From the NCBI RefSeq assembly GCF_000421465.1, contig NZ_ATXB01000001.1:310001-374000 (forward strand): a stretch of DNA of 64,000 nucleotides. Reading direction: 5' to 3'. The stretch is from Methylohalobius crimeensis 10Ki (GTDB taxonomy: Bacteria > Pseudomonadota > Gammaproteobacteria > Methylococcales > Methylothermaceae). The translations under genes were made by a program, and so were the position numbers. Every line of letters begins with the position of its first letter. The stretch's first letter is position 1. Positions 7,972 through 16,999 of the stretch are shown here, piece after piece. Under the pieces are notes generated by a model. The model had not been told where the DNA came from. It saw only the letters and a program-made list of their open reading frames with translations, and did no database searches.

Positions 7972-9825
7972 ATGGGCGGTTCAGTTAAACTGCGCAAGGG
8001 CCTGGGGCTGGTCCACGTATTTACGATTGCCTCCGGTGCGATGATCAGTTCCGGATTGTTTATCCTGCCCGGCATGGCGCATGCTATGGCCGGGCCCGGC
8101 GTAATCTGGTCCTATGTCCTTGCCGGTTTGCTCGCCACAACAGGTGCGTTGAGCATGGCCGAACTGGCAACGGCCATGCCCAAGGCGGGTGGGGATTATT
8201 TTTTTGTTATGCGCGGTTTCGGCGCCGGTATGGGGTCGATTGCCGGCATGTTGAGTTGGTTTGCGTTGTCGCTGAAGAGCGCGTTCGCGATCGTGGGCAT
8301 GTCGACCTTCGTCCACTTGATTCTGGATCTCCCAGGACTGCTCAGCGGCGCTGCGCTCACCGTCCTTTTCATTGGGCTGAACATCCTGGGTGTACGCGCA
8401 GCGGCCCGCGCGCAGGCAATCCTGGTGTTCGGGCTCTTCTCTCTGTTGATCCTTTACGTGATAGCCGGTCTTCCTCAGACACGCGCCGAGTTATTGATTC
8501 CCTTCGCCCCCTACGGCGTCGGAAGCATATTCTCCACCGCAGGTTTTGTCTTCGTTTCATACGGAGGTCTGCTGAAGATGGCAAGCGTCGCCGAAGAAAT
8601 TCAGAATCCGGGCCGGGTTTTGCCCATCGGGCTTACCTTGGCGCTGGTGTCGGTGACTTTGCTTTACGCATTGGCGGTGACGGTAACCAGCGGAGTCGTG
8701 GAAAGTTCGGCCCTCGACGGGTCGCTCACGCCGCTCTCCGACGGGGGGCGGATGATTATGGGCGAGCCCGGTTTCGTGGCCATGAGCATTGGCGCGATTC
8801 TGGCATTTATCAGCACCGCAAATGCCGGAATCATGGCGGCCTCACGCTACCTTCTCGCCTTGAGCCGCGACAGGCTTCTCCCCTCGGCTCTGGCAAAAGT
8901 CAACGCCAGATTCCATACGCCGCATATCGCCATACTGATTACCGGAACGGCGATCCTACTCAGCCTCTTGCTCAAGCTGAACATCCTGGTGGAGGCGGCT
9001 TCCTGCGTGCTGATACTGACTTACACCCTGTCTTGTCTCGCGGTGATTGTTTTGCGCGAAAGCGGTCTCCAAAACTATCGGCCCGCATTCAAGTCGCCCT
9101 TATACCCCTGGCTGCAGATCGGCGGTATCCTGGGACTCGCTTTCGTCCTGTTTGAACTGGGAATGGAGGCATTCATCATCAGCGCGGGACTGATTCTGAC
9201 CGCGTTTTTGACATTCTGGTTCTACGGTCGAAAACAGTCGGCGCGAGAGTCCGCGCTGCTGCATCTGATCGCCAGGCTGACGGATCGCCAATTGGTCCAC
9301 GGTGTGTTGGAGGCGGAACTGAAACAGATCATTCGGGAACGCGACGAGATTGTAGTCGACCGTTTTGACAAGCTCGTAGAGAACGCCGTGATCCTGGACG
9401 TTTCCGAACCGCTGACGAAAGAGCAATTCTTCGAGGCGGCTGCGGAGCGTTTGGCTCCACGGTTGAACGTGACCGCGGACCGGTTGGCAAGCGTGTTGCG
9501 GCGAAGAGAAGAAGAAACCAGCACCGTACTCAGCGCATTTTTAGCAGTGCCCCATATGGTTGTGCCCGGTGAGCAGAATTTCGATCTGCTCATCGCGCGG
9601 GCACGCAAGGGGATTGATTTTTCCTCTGACGCCCGAGAAATACATGCTGTCTTTATCCTGGCCGGTACAGCCGACGAACGTAACTTCCATTTGAAAGCCT
9701 TGTCCGCGATCGCGCAAGTAGTCCAGGAAGAGCAATTCGAGGAGCGTTGGTTGGCGGCAAACGACGAGCAGGCCCTGCGAGACATCATTTTACTTGCCGC
9801 GCGCAAGCGGCTCGAACCCGTCTAG
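7972..9825 (+). CDS. APC-family amino-acid permease fused to a C-terminal PTS IIA-like domain
   Basis: A 617-residue protein in two parts. Residues 1 to about 420 form about 12 hydrophobic helices of an amino acid-polyamine-organocation transporter ('TIASGAMISSGLFILPGMA' is the classic TM1). Residues about 430-615 are cytosolic and resemble PTS EIIA(Ntr)/fructose IIA domains. His528 in 'FLAVPHMVV' occupies the position of the phosphorylated histidine, with 'VFILAGTADERNFHLKALS' after it. The arrangement suggests transport gated by a phosphotransfer or sensing domain, but no PTS genes are nearby. The substrate is unknown. A GAGGTGA ribosome-binding site precedes the ATG. Confidence 0.82.
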   Translation: MGGSVKLRKGLGLVHVFTIASGAMISSGLFILPGMAHAMAGPGVIWSYVLAGLLATTGALSMAELATAMPKAGGDYFFVMRGFGAGMGSIAGMLSWFALSLKSAFAIVGMSTFVHLILDLPGLLSGAALTVLFIGLNILGVRAAARAQAILVFGLFSLLILYVIAGLPQTRAELLIPFAPYGVGSIFSTAGFVFVSYGGLLKMASVAEEIQNPGRVLPIGLTLALVSVTLLYALAVTVTSGVVESSALDGSLTPLSDGGRMIMGEPGFVAMSIGAILAFISTANAGIMAASRYLLALSRDRLLPSALAKVNARFHTPHIAILITGTAILLSLLLKLNILVEAASCVLILTYTLSCLAVIVLRESGLQNYRPAFKSPLYPWLQIGGILGLAFVLFELGMEAFIISAGLILTAFLTFWFYGRKQSARESALLHLIARLTDRQLVHGVLEAELKQIIRERDEIVVDRFDKLVENAVILDVSEPLTKEQFFEAAAERLAPRLNVTADRLASVLRRREEETSTVLSAFLAVPHMVVPGEQNFDLLIARARKGIDFSSDAREIHAVFILAGTADERNFHLKALSAIAQVVQEEQFEERWLAANDEQALRDIILLAARKRLEPV

Positions 9826-9854
9826 ACTGTAACCGGACCCCCCCCCCTGCGAGC

Positions 9855-10721
9855 CTAGGAATCAAATACGGGTTTCGCCAAAGATTCACCCATCCGGATG
9901 GATTGACCCGGTTGGGCGTCCAACCAGCGGACCGCATTCTGTCCGAACAAGAGGATGACCGTCGAACCCATGTGGAAGCGTCCCAACTCCGCCCCTCTTT
10001 CCAAATGGATGGGGGACTCCTGATATGTCCAGCGGCGGATTTCCCGGGCCGTCGGCGGGGTGACCACGCCGTGCCAGACGGTCTCGATGCTCGCCACCAA
10101 GAGCGCTCCCACCAACACCACCGCCATGGGGCCGGCTTCGGTATCGAACAGGCAGACCACCCGTTCGTTGCGCCCGAACAGGTTGTCCACCGCCGCGGCG
10201 GTGGACTCGTTGACGCTGAACAGGCGGCCCGGAATGTGGCGCATTTCCTTCAAAGTGCCATCCAGCGGCATGTGAAATCGGTGGTAATCGCTCGGGGAAA
10301 GATAAATGGTGGCGAATTCGCCATTCTCGAAGGGTTTGGCCAGCTCGGCATCGCCTCCCAGCAATGCCGTCACCGAGTAGTCCTTGCCTTTGGCCTGAAT
10401 CAGCCACTCGGAGGTGAGGGAACCGACTTGGCTAAGGGTGCCGTCGGCGGGGCTGACCACCCGCTTGGAATCTTCGGGGAACGATCGGACATCGGCTTGG
10501 AGGGCGCGGATGAAAAATTCGTTGAAACAAGCGTAATCATCCGGGTCGGCGCTGGCGGCCTCGGTCATATCAACGTTGTACAAGCGGACGAATCCGCGGA
10601 TCAAAAGGTTTTTCAACCAGTGCCGCCGGCAGTGGGTGAGTTTTCCCATCAGCCGGGACAAGAGATGGTGAGGTAGCGGATATTGGATCAGGGCGAATAG
10701 GATTTGTTTGAATGTGGGCAT
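9855..10721 (-). CDS. psd: Phosphatidylserine decarboxylase proenzyme
   Basis: A 288-residue inner-membrane enzyme that makes phosphatidylethanolamine from phosphatidylserine. The self-cleavage site that generates the pyruvoyl group is visible as Gly252-Ser253 in 'FHMGSTVILLFG' (the common form is LGST). Other family motifs are 'VVSPADGTLSQVG' and 'PSDYHRFHMPLDG'. Length is normal for the bacterial enzyme. It begins 2 bases after the glycerate kinase stop, so it appears to be the last gene of the sgaA-hprA-glycerate kinase-psd unit. Confidence 0.93.
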   Translation of the reverse strand: MPTFKQILFALIQYPLPHHLLSRLMGKLTHCRRHWLKNLLIRGFVRLYNVDMTEAASADPDDYACFNEFFIRALQADVRSFPEDSKRVVSPADGTLSQVGSLTSEWLIQAKGKDYSVTALLGGDAELAKPFENGEFATIYLSPSDYHRFHMPLDGTLKEMRHIPGRLFSVNESTAAAVDNLFGRNERVVCLFDTEAGPMAVVLVGALLVASIETVWHGVVTPPTAREIRRWTYQESPIHLERGAELGRFHMGSTVILLFGQNAVRWLDAQPGQSIRMGESLAKPVFDS

Positions 10722-10723
10722 CT

Positions 10724-11680
10724 TTAAAACGGGTTGATTTGCAGAGGAGTGGGTTGATGGTCTCGGTCCAAAGGCATGATCGCGTGGGCGTGCTTCGGCA
10801 GGTCCACCAACGCCCAGCGGGTCAAGCGTTCGTAATGTTGGAGAAAACGTCTGAGCTGATTTTCATCCATGAGCCGCGAAAGGCGGCTGGAGGGGGTGCA
10901 GGTGCGCTGCGCCAGTTCGCGTTCCTGTTGCAGGCGCCAGCGGAAAACGCAATCCAGATCCGGCACTTGAAGGAATAGAAGTCGATCCAGCAGAGCGAAC
11001 AAGCACCGATAAGGCCCCTTGAGCTGGTCGTTGACATGGCGGCGCCAGCGGCCGTCCGGATCTTCGCATCTTTCCAAATCGTTGACCGGTTTGCGGAGGG
11101 CATCTTCGGGTTGGGGGCGGGTGCCCACGCACCAGCCCTCGAATAAAATCACGTCCACCGGGCCTTGCCAGACGGGCCATTCGGTTTTCGGTTTTCGGTC
11201 GTCCACGGCCTTGTCGAAGGCGGGGATGGGAACTCGATCGCCGGATCGGGCGTTTTTGAGGGTATTCAGGGTAGCGATTCCAAGCGCCACATCATGCGTT
11301 CCGGGCACGCCGCGGGTGATCAGTAGCGGATGGACGGTTTGGGCCAGCTTTTCCCGTTCGGCCCGGGTTAGATACAAGTCGTCGATGGACAATCCGGCCG
11401 CTTTGAGACCGAAACCCTCTTTGAGCAGGGTTGCCAGCAATGCCGCCACGGTGGATTTGCCCGACCCTTGGGCGCCATTGATTCCGAGAATCAAAGGTTG
11501 AGGAGTCTTCGCATTAACCTTGCCGGTCTGCGCGGCGACCCAAGCGGCAAGCGGTAGATAAACGGGAGTCAACCACGGGGTGAGGTCGGTTTCCACGCCC
11601 AGGGTTCGGCAACGGGCTCGAAAAGCGGGACGGACCTTTTCCGCCAGCGCGTCTATTTCCCCCGGATGGAGGGACGTCAT
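10724..11680 (-). CDS. D-glycerate kinase (P-loop kinase)
   Basis: A 318-residue kinase that would phosphorylate D-glycerate. The Walker A motif 'GAQGSGKS' is at residues 69-76. Further conserved parts are 'LSIDDLYLTRAER' and 'VILFEGWCVGTRPQ', seen in plant/cyanobacterial-type D-glycerate 3-kinase and YggC-like kinases. It sits 2 bases downstream of the glycerate dehydrogenase gene, which itself follows serine-glyoxylate aminotransferase. The three form a complete serine to phosphoglycerate path. Product specificity (3- or 2-phosphoglycerate) is not decided by the sequence; the family suggests 3-phosphoglycerate. Confidence 0.85.
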   Translation of the reverse strand: MTSLHPGEIDALAEKVRPAFRARCRTLGVETDLTPWLTPVYLPLAAWVAAQTGKVNAKTPQPLILGINGAQGSGKSTVAALLATLLKEGFGLKAAGLSIDDLYLTRAEREKLAQTVHPLLITRGVPGTHDVALGIATLNTLKNARSGDRVPIPAFDKAVDDRKPKTEWPVWQGPVDVILFEGWCVGTRPQPEDALRKPVNDLERCEDPDGRWRRHVNDQLKGPYRCLFALLDRLLFLQVPDLDCVFRWRLQQERELAQRTCTPSSRLSRLMDENQLRRFLQHYERLTRWALVDLPKHAHAIMPLDRDHQPTPLQINPF

Positions 11681-11682
11681 GC

Positions 11683-12651
11683 CTATACCGGGTCGGGCAG
11701 GGATTGATCGGCGAAGAACGCATCCAGGTTGGCCATCACGCGCCGGCCCATGGCTTCCCGGGTTTCGACGGTAGCGCTGCCCAAATGGGGTAAAAGCACC
11801 ACTTGGTCCAATTTCAGCAGCTCAGGATGCACTTGGGGCTCGTTTTCGTAGACGTCCAAACCGGCGCCTCCTAAGGGGCCTTGTTTTACAGCGACGATCA
11901 GCGCCTCCGTATCCACCACTTCGCCGCGGGCGGTATTGATCAAAAAAGCCCCCGGTCGCATCCGCTGAAGCCGTTCGGTGTCGATCAAGTGAAAATTTTT
12001 CTCTCCGCCCGGGCAGTGCAGCGAGACGAAATCGCAGCGGGGCAGGAGTTCGTCGATGCTGGCGCAGGGGGTGGCCGCCAGTTCGACGACCGTCTCGGCA
12101 GGCAGAGGATGGGTATGGTAGTAGAAAATCCGCATGCCGAAGCCGTGGTAAGCGCGCCGGGCCACGGCTTGGCCGATCCGGCCCATGCCGATGATTCCCA
12201 GGGTTTTTCCCGACACCCGGCTGCCCAGCAGGTGGGTGGGGCGCCAGCCGGTCCAGACGCCGCCGCGCACCTCCCGCTCACCTTCTCCGGCACGGCGCGC
12301 CGTCATCAGCAGGAGGGTGAGGGTCAGATCGGCGGTGCAGCCGGTGAGCACGTCGGGGGTGTTGGTGACGGGGATGCCGCGCCGCTTAGCGGCGTCCAGA
12401 TCGATATGGTTGACCCCCACGCCGTAGTTGGCGAGAATCCGGCAGCGCGGAGATTCCACCCCCAGCACTTCCGCGTCGATCCGATCGCTGACGGTGGGGC
12501 AGACCGCATCGTAGGCTTGCAAGGCGGCCTTGAGTTCCCGTGCCGACAAAGGATGGTCGTCCTCGTTCAAGGTCACGTGGTAACGCTGCCGCAATTCGGT
12601 TTCCACCGAAGCCGGCCAGCGGCGGGTAAGGAATATGCTGGGTCGGGTCAT
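11683..12651 (-). CDS. hprA: Glycerate dehydrogenase / hydroxypyruvate reductase
   Basis: D-isomer 2-hydroxyacid dehydrogenase that would reduce hydroxypyruvate (or glyoxylate) with NAD(P)H. The nucleotide-binding motif is 'LGIIGMGRIGQAVARR'. Catalytic residues are seen as Arg in 'INTARGEVVD', Glu in 'VYENEPQVHP' and His in 'VVLLPHLGSAT'. The start at 12651 ('MTRPSIFLTRRWP') is preferred: the open frame reaches 12693 but would run through the hairpin at 12680-12713. Placement between sgaA and glycerate kinase points to hydroxypyruvate as substrate. Confidence 0.88.
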   Translation of the reverse strand: MTRPSIFLTRRWPASVETELRQRYHVTLNEDDHPLSARELKAALQAYDAVCPTVSDRIDAEVLGVESPRCRILANYGVGVNHIDLDAAKRRGIPVTNTPDVLTGCTADLTLTLLLMTARRAGEGEREVRGGVWTGWRPTHLLGSRVSGKTLGIIGMGRIGQAVARRAYHGFGMRIFYYHTHPLPAETVVELAATPCASIDELLPRCDFVSLHCPGGEKNFHLIDTERLQRMRPGAFLINTARGEVVDTEALIVAVKQGPLGGAGLDVYENEPQVHPELLKLDQVVLLPHLGSATVETREAMGRRVMANLDAFFADQSLPDPV

Positions 12652-12679
12652 GGGCGCCTCGCGAAATGGGCGGCTGGAA

Positions 12680-12713
12680 CCGACTCGAGCCATCTCCTTG
12701 CGGCTCGAGTCGG
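12680..12713 (-). promoter_or_regulatory. Intergenic hairpin between sgaA and hprA
   Basis: Perfect 12-bp inverted repeat, CCGACTCGAGCC (12680-12691) and GGCTCGAGTCGG (12702-12713), with a 10-base loop. There is no T-run on either side. Position inside the operon suggests an RNA-stability or partial-attenuation element rather than a full terminator. Confidence 0.55.
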
Positions 12714-12723
12714 GCGGAACGGT

Positions 12724-13911
12724 TTATTTGCCCGGCACCGGCGGCGCGGTGTCGCGCCAGTATTCCATCGCCGCGGTAATGCCGCTGCCGGGTTTGAGAT
12801 CGATGCCCGCGTCGCGCATCGCCATCTCGGCGCCGACGATGGCGCCGGCCAGCATCAATTCGTTGAGGTCGCCCATATGGCCGATCCGGAACACCTTGCC
12901 GGCCACTTCCGAAAGACCGCCCCCCAGGGACAGGTTGTAACGGTTGTAGGCGACGTGCATCACGTCCCGGGCGTCGAAACCTTCCGGCACCACGATGGCG
13001 GAAACCGAATCCGAATACCACTTGGGATCCCGGGCGCAGAGGGTCAATCCCCAGCCGTCCAGCACCGCGCGCCGCGCGCCCTCGGCCAGCCGGTGGTGGC
13101 GGGCGTAGACGTTGTCCATGCCTTCGGCCAACAGCAGATTCAGTACCTGGCGGAGGCCGTGGAGCATAGAGGTGTTAGGGGTGTAGGGGAAGTAGCCGGT
13201 TTGGTTGGCCTGAATCTGGTCCTCGATATTCAAGAAGCTGCGCGGGCACTTGGCGGTATGGCGTTTTTCCAGGGCCTTGGGGCTGAAGCAGACGTAGGCG
13301 TTGCCGGCCGGCAGCATGAAGCCTTTCTGGGAACCGGTCAGGGCCACGTCCACGCCCCAGTCGTCCATGCGGAACTCGATGCTGCCGATGGAGCTGACCC
13401 CGTCGATCATGAATAGGGCTGGGTGACCGGTGGCATCGAGGATACGACGAATGGCCGCCAGGTCATTGGTGACCCCGGTGGCGGTTTCGTTGTGGCAAAT
13501 CAACAGCCCCTTGATTTCATGGTTGGTATCCTCTTGGAGGCGCTGTTCCAGATGCTCCAAAGGCACGCCTTCGCCCCAGGGCACTTCGTGATATTCCACG
13601 TCGAGCCCCATGCGTTGGGCCGACTGGATCCACAGATGACTGAATTGACCGAAGCGGTAGGACAACACTTTATCGCCCGGCGATAAAGTGTTGGTCATGG
13701 CGACTTCCCACCCGGCGGTGCCGGTGGCGGGGAAGAGAAAAACTTGGCCTTTTTCGGTGCGGAAGACTTTTTTCAGATCTTCCAGCAGCGGCTTGACCAA
13801 TTCCGAGAAATCCGGTGCCCGATGGTCCTCCATCGGCACATGCATGGCGCTGAGTACGGAGTCCGGCGCGTTGGTGGGGCCGGGGACATAGAGATGATTG
13901 CGACCTGCCAT
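12724..13911 (-). CDS. sgaA: Serine-glyoxylate aminotransferase
   Basis: A 395-residue class V PLP aminotransferase that moves the amino group of serine to glyoxylate, giving hydroxypyruvate and glycine. The start is 'MAGRNHLYVPGPTNAPDSV', matching the family N-terminus. The PLP-binding lysine is Lys196 in 'ALTGSQKGFMLPAGN'. Upstream 'MIDGVSSIGSIEF' is the Asp-containing cofactor motif. It is the first gene of the serine-cycle operon. In methylotrophs this enzyme links C1 assimilation to the glycerate branch. Confidence 0.92.
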   Translation of the reverse strand: MAGRNHLYVPGPTNAPDSVLSAMHVPMEDHRAPDFSELVKPLLEDLKKVFRTEKGQVFLFPATGTAGWEVAMTNTLSPGDKVLSYRFGQFSHLWIQSAQRMGLDVEYHEVPWGEGVPLEHLEQRLQEDTNHEIKGLLICHNETATGVTNDLAAIRRILDATGHPALFMIDGVSSIGSIEFRMDDWGVDVALTGSQKGFMLPAGNAYVCFSPKALEKRHTAKCPRSFLNIEDQIQANQTGYFPYTPNTSMLHGLRQVLNLLLAEGMDNVYARHHRLAEGARRAVLDGWGLTLCARDPKWYSDSVSAIVVPEGFDARDVMHVAYNRYNLSLGGGLSEVAGKVFRIGHMGDLNELMLAGAIVGAEMAMRDAGIDLKPGSGITAAMEYWRDTAPPVPGK

Positions 13912-14094
13912 TCGTAGGTTACCTTTGATTTTTTATAAAGATTGTCGAAATGTCCAGTCCTCAGGCGGATGGACCCGAAAAAACTTTTTGATCATGCCAT
14001 AGGTGGAATGGGGGGTTCAAGGAAACGATATTTAGTGGGTAGTTGGCGTTTATGCTAAAGGAGAGGAAAGGATCGCGGCGGTCTTCAGCTGAAA

Positions 14095-14181
14095 TGGTGC
14101 CTCGGGCCGGACTCGAACCGGCACGGAGTTTCCTCCTCGGGATTTTAAGTCCCGTGTGTCTACCAATTCCACCACCGAGGC
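14095..14181 (-). tRNA. tRNA-Leu (UAA)
   Basis: An 87-nt gene with encoded CCA. The acceptor stem is GCCTCGG/CCGAGGC, the anticodon stem CGGGA/TCCCG encloses loop CTTAAAA, so the anticodon is UAA. A long variable arm (class II) and T-loop GTTCGAGTC are present. It lies 14 bases downstream of the uvrY stop. Confidence 0.96.
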
Positions 14182-14195
14182 AATGTATTTATTAT

Positions 14196-14837
14196 TTAGC
14201 TGAGAATGCCGTTTAGCAAGTTGTATTTGGTCGCCAGACGCGTCAATTCCACATCGTTGCCGACTCCCAGTTTGTCGAAGACTCGGTAACGATAGGTGCA
14301 TACGGTTTTGGGGCTGACTTTCAGGGCCGCGGCGATCGATTGGATGGGCTTGCCCTGCAGCGTCATGACCACCACTTCCATTTCCCGGCAGGACAATTGG
14401 TCGAACGGGGAGCCGGTTTTCTTGCAATCACTGGCGCTTAGATGTTCGGCCACGTCCGAGCTGAGATAGCTTTGCCCTTCGTATACGGTCATGATGGCGG
14501 TGATCATCTCATCGGGAGGACAGTTTTTGGAGATGTAACCGTGGATGCCGGCTTTCAAAAGGCTGCGGGGAAGGGGCCCGTCGTCGCAGACGCTGAGCCC
14601 GATGATCTTGATATCCGGATGCTGTTGTCTGAGCCTTTGGCTGGCTTGCAATCCGCCGATTCCCGGCATGTGGATATCCATCAGGACGATCTCGGGACGA
14701 AGTTCATCGACCCGGCTCAGAGCTTCTTCACCGCTGCCGGCCAAGCCAACCACGGCGATCCTCGGATCGGCATCGAGAATATATTGAATGCCGCTGCGAA
14801 CAAGTTCGTGATCGTCCGCAATCAATACCCGGATCAT
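14196..14837 (-). CDS. uvrY: LuxR/NarL-family response regulator, GacA/UvrY type
   Basis: A 213-residue two-component regulator. The receiver domain has acidic residues '[12 protein letters not shown]' and phospho-acceptor Asp54 in '[12 protein letters not shown]'. The C-terminal LuxR helix-turn-helix is '[19 protein letters not shown]' onward (about residues 145-205). Closest in character to GacA/UvrY/SirA, which activate small RNAs antagonising CsrA. The cognate BarA-type kinase is not adjacent, and the usual uvrC neighbour is missing here. It sits between two tRNA genes. Confidence 0.85.
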   Translation of the reverse strand: MIRVLIADDHELVRSGIQYILDADPRIAVVGLAGSGEEALSRVDELRPEIVLMDIHMPGIGGLQASQRLRQQHPDIKIIGLSVCDDGPLPRSLLKAGIHGYISKNCPPDEMITAIMTVYEGQSYLSSDVAEHLSASDCKKTGSPFDQLSCREMEVVVMTLQGKPIQSIAAALKVSPKTVCTYRYRVFDKLGVGNDVELTRLATKYNLLNGILS

Positions 14838-14866
14838 TTCCTATCGTCGTCTTATTGTTCGTTACT

Positions 14867-14954
14867 TGGCGGAGAGGGTGGGATTCGAACCCACGGAGGG
14901 TCGCCCCTCGCCGGTTTTCAAGACCGGTGCTTTCAACCGCTCAGCCACCTCTCC
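14867..14954 (-). tRNA. tRNA-Ser (UGA)
   Basis: An 88-nt gene with encoded GCCA end. The acceptor stem is GGAGAGG/CCTCTCC, the anticodon stem CCGGT/ACCGG encloses CTTGAAA, giving anticodon UGA. A long variable arm and T-loop GTTCGAATC are present. Confidence 0.96.
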
Positions 14955-14996
14955 TCAAGGAGCGAAAGTAGGATAGCTTAAAAAGGGGTGGATTAG

Positions 14997-15725
14997 CTAG
15001 GGCTTATGCCATAAACAATTGCCGCCGCTGGCTTTGTCGATGGCTTCGAGCCGTTCTCGGTGGGCGGCCAAATCCTCCGGCGGGCAGCTCACCACTTTCA
15101 ATGCCGCATGGTTTCGGCGGTCGATTTTTCGGGGGGCGAGTTGAGGTTTACCTGCTCCCGCTTCGCTGAATTGCGATGCCGAATCCCCTTCCAGGCCGAG
15201 GGTGGTTTGGCCGCCGGTCATGGCCAGATACACCGAGGCCAGAATCTCCGCGTCCAGGAGCGCGCCGTGAAGATCGCGATGGCGATTATCGATTTGATAG
15301 CGCTTGCACAAGGCATCGAGACTGTTGCGCTGCCCCGGATGCATGCGCTTGGCCAGGACCAGGGTGTCGAGAATCGAAGCGTGGTCTTCCATGCGGCCCA
15401 GCTGCGGTCCCAGACGTTTCAGTTCCGCGTTGATGAAGCCGACGTCGAAAGGGGCGTTGTGGATAACCACTTCGCTCCCTTGAATGAAGCGGAGAAAATT
15501 TTCGGCGATATCGGTGAACCGGGGCTTGTCGGCGAGAAAGGCGTTGTCGATGCCGTGCACCTCGATCGCCTCTCGGTCGATTTCCCGCTCGGGATCCAAA
15601 TATTCGTGGAAGCGGTTGCCGGTCAAGCGGCGGTCGATCAGTTCGACGCACCCGATTTCGATGACGCGATGACCCTCTTCGGGTTCCAGGCCGGTGGTTT
15701 CGGTGTCCAGAACAATTTGGCGCAT
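14997..15725 (-). CDS. dnaQ: DNA polymerase III epsilon subunit (3'-5' proofreading exonuclease)
   Basis: A 242-residue DEDDh exonuclease. ExoI motif 'IVLDTETTGLEPEEGHRVIE' gives the first Asp and Glu; ExoII is 'VVIHNAPFDVGFINAEL'; ExoIII 'HGALLDAEILASVYLAM' carries the His and Asp. The ATG at 15725 is preferred to one at 15731 because AGGAGA is correctly spaced only from the former. It follows rnhA by 16 bases; the rnhA-dnaQ pairing is common in gammaproteobacteria, though there the two are often divergent. Confidence 0.94.
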   Translation of the reverse strand: MRQIVLDTETTGLEPEEGHRVIEIGCVELIDRRLTGNRFHEYLDPEREIDREAIEVHGIDNAFLADKPRFTDIAENFLRFIQGSEVVIHNAPFDVGFINAELKRLGPQLGRMEDHASILDTLVLAKRMHPGQRNSLDALCKRYQIDNRHRDLHGALLDAEILASVYLAMTGGQTTLGLEGDSASQFSEAGAGKPQLAPRKIDRRNHAALKVVSCPPEDLAAHRERLEAIDKASGGNCLWHKP

Positions 15726-15741
15726 AAGCATTCTCCTGACT

Positions 15742-16191
15742 TCAGCTTAGCATTTCGTCGATGGCGCGGTTGGCCAATTGGTCGGCGCGCTCGTTTTCCG
15801 GATGGCCGCTGTGGCCCCGGACCCATTCCCATTGAATTTGATGCGGTTCGGCGGCCTCGACCAGGCGCTGCCAGAGGTCGATATTCTTGACCGGTTTGCC
15901 GGCGGCGGTTTTCCAATTCCGCCGGATCCAATTGGGCAACCATTCGGTGATGCCTTGTTTCAGATAGCGCGAATCGGTGCTCAACAGAACTTGGCACGGG
16001 CGCTTTAAATTTTCCAAGGCCGAGATGGCCGCCATCAGCTCCATTCGATTATTGGTGGTATGAGGCTCGGCGCCGTACAGTTCGCGTTCCCGGTTCCTGT
16101 AGCGCAGCAGCGCGCCCCAGCCTCCCGGTCCCGGGTTGCCGCGACAGGCGCCGTCGGTATAGATTTCAACCAGATTGATGTTTTGAGTCAT
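15742..16191 (-). CDS. rnhA: Ribonuclease HI
   Basis: A 149-residue enzyme that degrades RNA in RNA-DNA hybrids. Active-site residues: Asp in '[16 protein letters not shown]', Glu in 'NRMELMAAI', Asp in '[12 protein letters not shown]', and the late Asp in 'NERADQLAN'. The start at 16191 ('[14 protein letters not shown]') has an AAAGAAGGA ribosome-binding site; longer frames add a Pro-rich non-homologous segment. Its 5' end overlaps the methyltransferase 3' end by 26 bases. Confidence 0.95.
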   Translation of the reverse strand: MTQNINLVEIYTDGACRGNPGPGGWGALLRYRNRERELYGAEPHTTNNRMELMAAISALENLKRPCQVLLSTDSRYLKQGITEWLPNWIRRNWKTAAGKPVKNIDLWQRLVEAAEPHQIQWEWVRGHSGHPENERADQLANRAIDEMLS

Positions 16192-16927
16192 CGGTCCTTC
16201 TTTGAGCGGTGGAAGCGATTCCCGGGACCCAGCCCGGGCATTTTTCCGCGGTGGGGGTGATGGGAATGACGGTGTAGGTGCGCTTGATGGCATGAACCGC
16301 GTAACCCACTGTCCACAGAGGCGCGCCGGGGAGATGCAGCCAATTCCAGCGAGACGGCGAATGCAGCGCGTTAAAGTCGAATTGAGCGCCGACCTCGGCG
16401 GCGAAATTGAGCAGATTCAACCGGTCCATGAGGGTGAGTCGACTCACCGCGCGGCCGCGCCAGGGAGCGTCGTGACGATTGCCCGGAAGCCAACGGTATA
16501 GCCGGTAGAAGCTCCAGGGGTGGAATCCCAGAATCAGCAATTGTCCTTCGGGCTTCAGTATCCTTTCGGCTTCCCGCAAGAGTTGGTGTTGGTCGGAAGC
16601 ATATTCGAGGGTATGGGGCAAGATCAAGACATCGATGCTTTCCGACGCCAAAGGCAGGGAATCCATTTGCGCCCGGATCACCGGAAGGTTCGGGGTGATG
16701 GGGGATTCGTCGACAATGCAAAACTGGGGCAAGTAACCGGGGTCCAGGTAACGTTTCTCCCATCCCAGCAAACCCAATTGCACCAAAGTGAATGAATAAG
16801 GTACTTTGATGGCGCGGTTGAGATAGGTCGCCTCCAGTTGCCGCAAGCGACGCCCCAGAGGGGTTCGATACCAACGGCGAAGTGCGCGGCGGGGTGAATG
16901 GAACGGTCGATAGCTAGGCATCGGCAA
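16166..16927 (-). CDS. Class I SAM-dependent methyltransferase (YafS-like position)
   Basis: A 253-residue methyltransferase-11-type protein. '[20 protein letters not shown]' and '[20 protein letters not shown]' are the typical post-motif II/III segments. The usual glycine-rich SAM motif I is poorly preserved, as in other members of this small family. It shares the neighbourhood of E. coli yafS (next to rnhA, dnaQ and mltD), but gloB, normally beside it, is absent. The target is unknown. The ATG codons at 16927 and 16921 are both possible. Confidence 0.72.
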   Translation of the reverse strand: MPMPSYRPFHSPRRALRRWYRTPLGRRLRQLEATYLNRAIKVPYSFTLVQLGLLGWEKRYLDPGYLPQFCIVDESPITPNLPVIRAQMDSLPLASESIDVLILPHTLEYASDQHQLLREAERILKPEGQLLILGFHPWSFYRLYRWLPGNRHDAPWRGRAVSRLTLMDRLNLLNFAAEVGAQFDFNALHSPSRWNWLHLPGAPLWTVGYAVHAIKRTYTVIPITPTAEKCPGWVPGIASTAQRRTDDSKHQSG

Positions 16928-16999
16928 GCATCGGAGTTTGCAATTATAATAATGGAAAGTCCGGTCAATTAGGATCGCCGGGCATTTTGGGAGGAAATA

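Noticed and set aside
11881-13416. 511-codon plus-strand frame across hprA and sgaA
   Set aside because: Shadow frame; both real genes are on the minus strand with full motifs.
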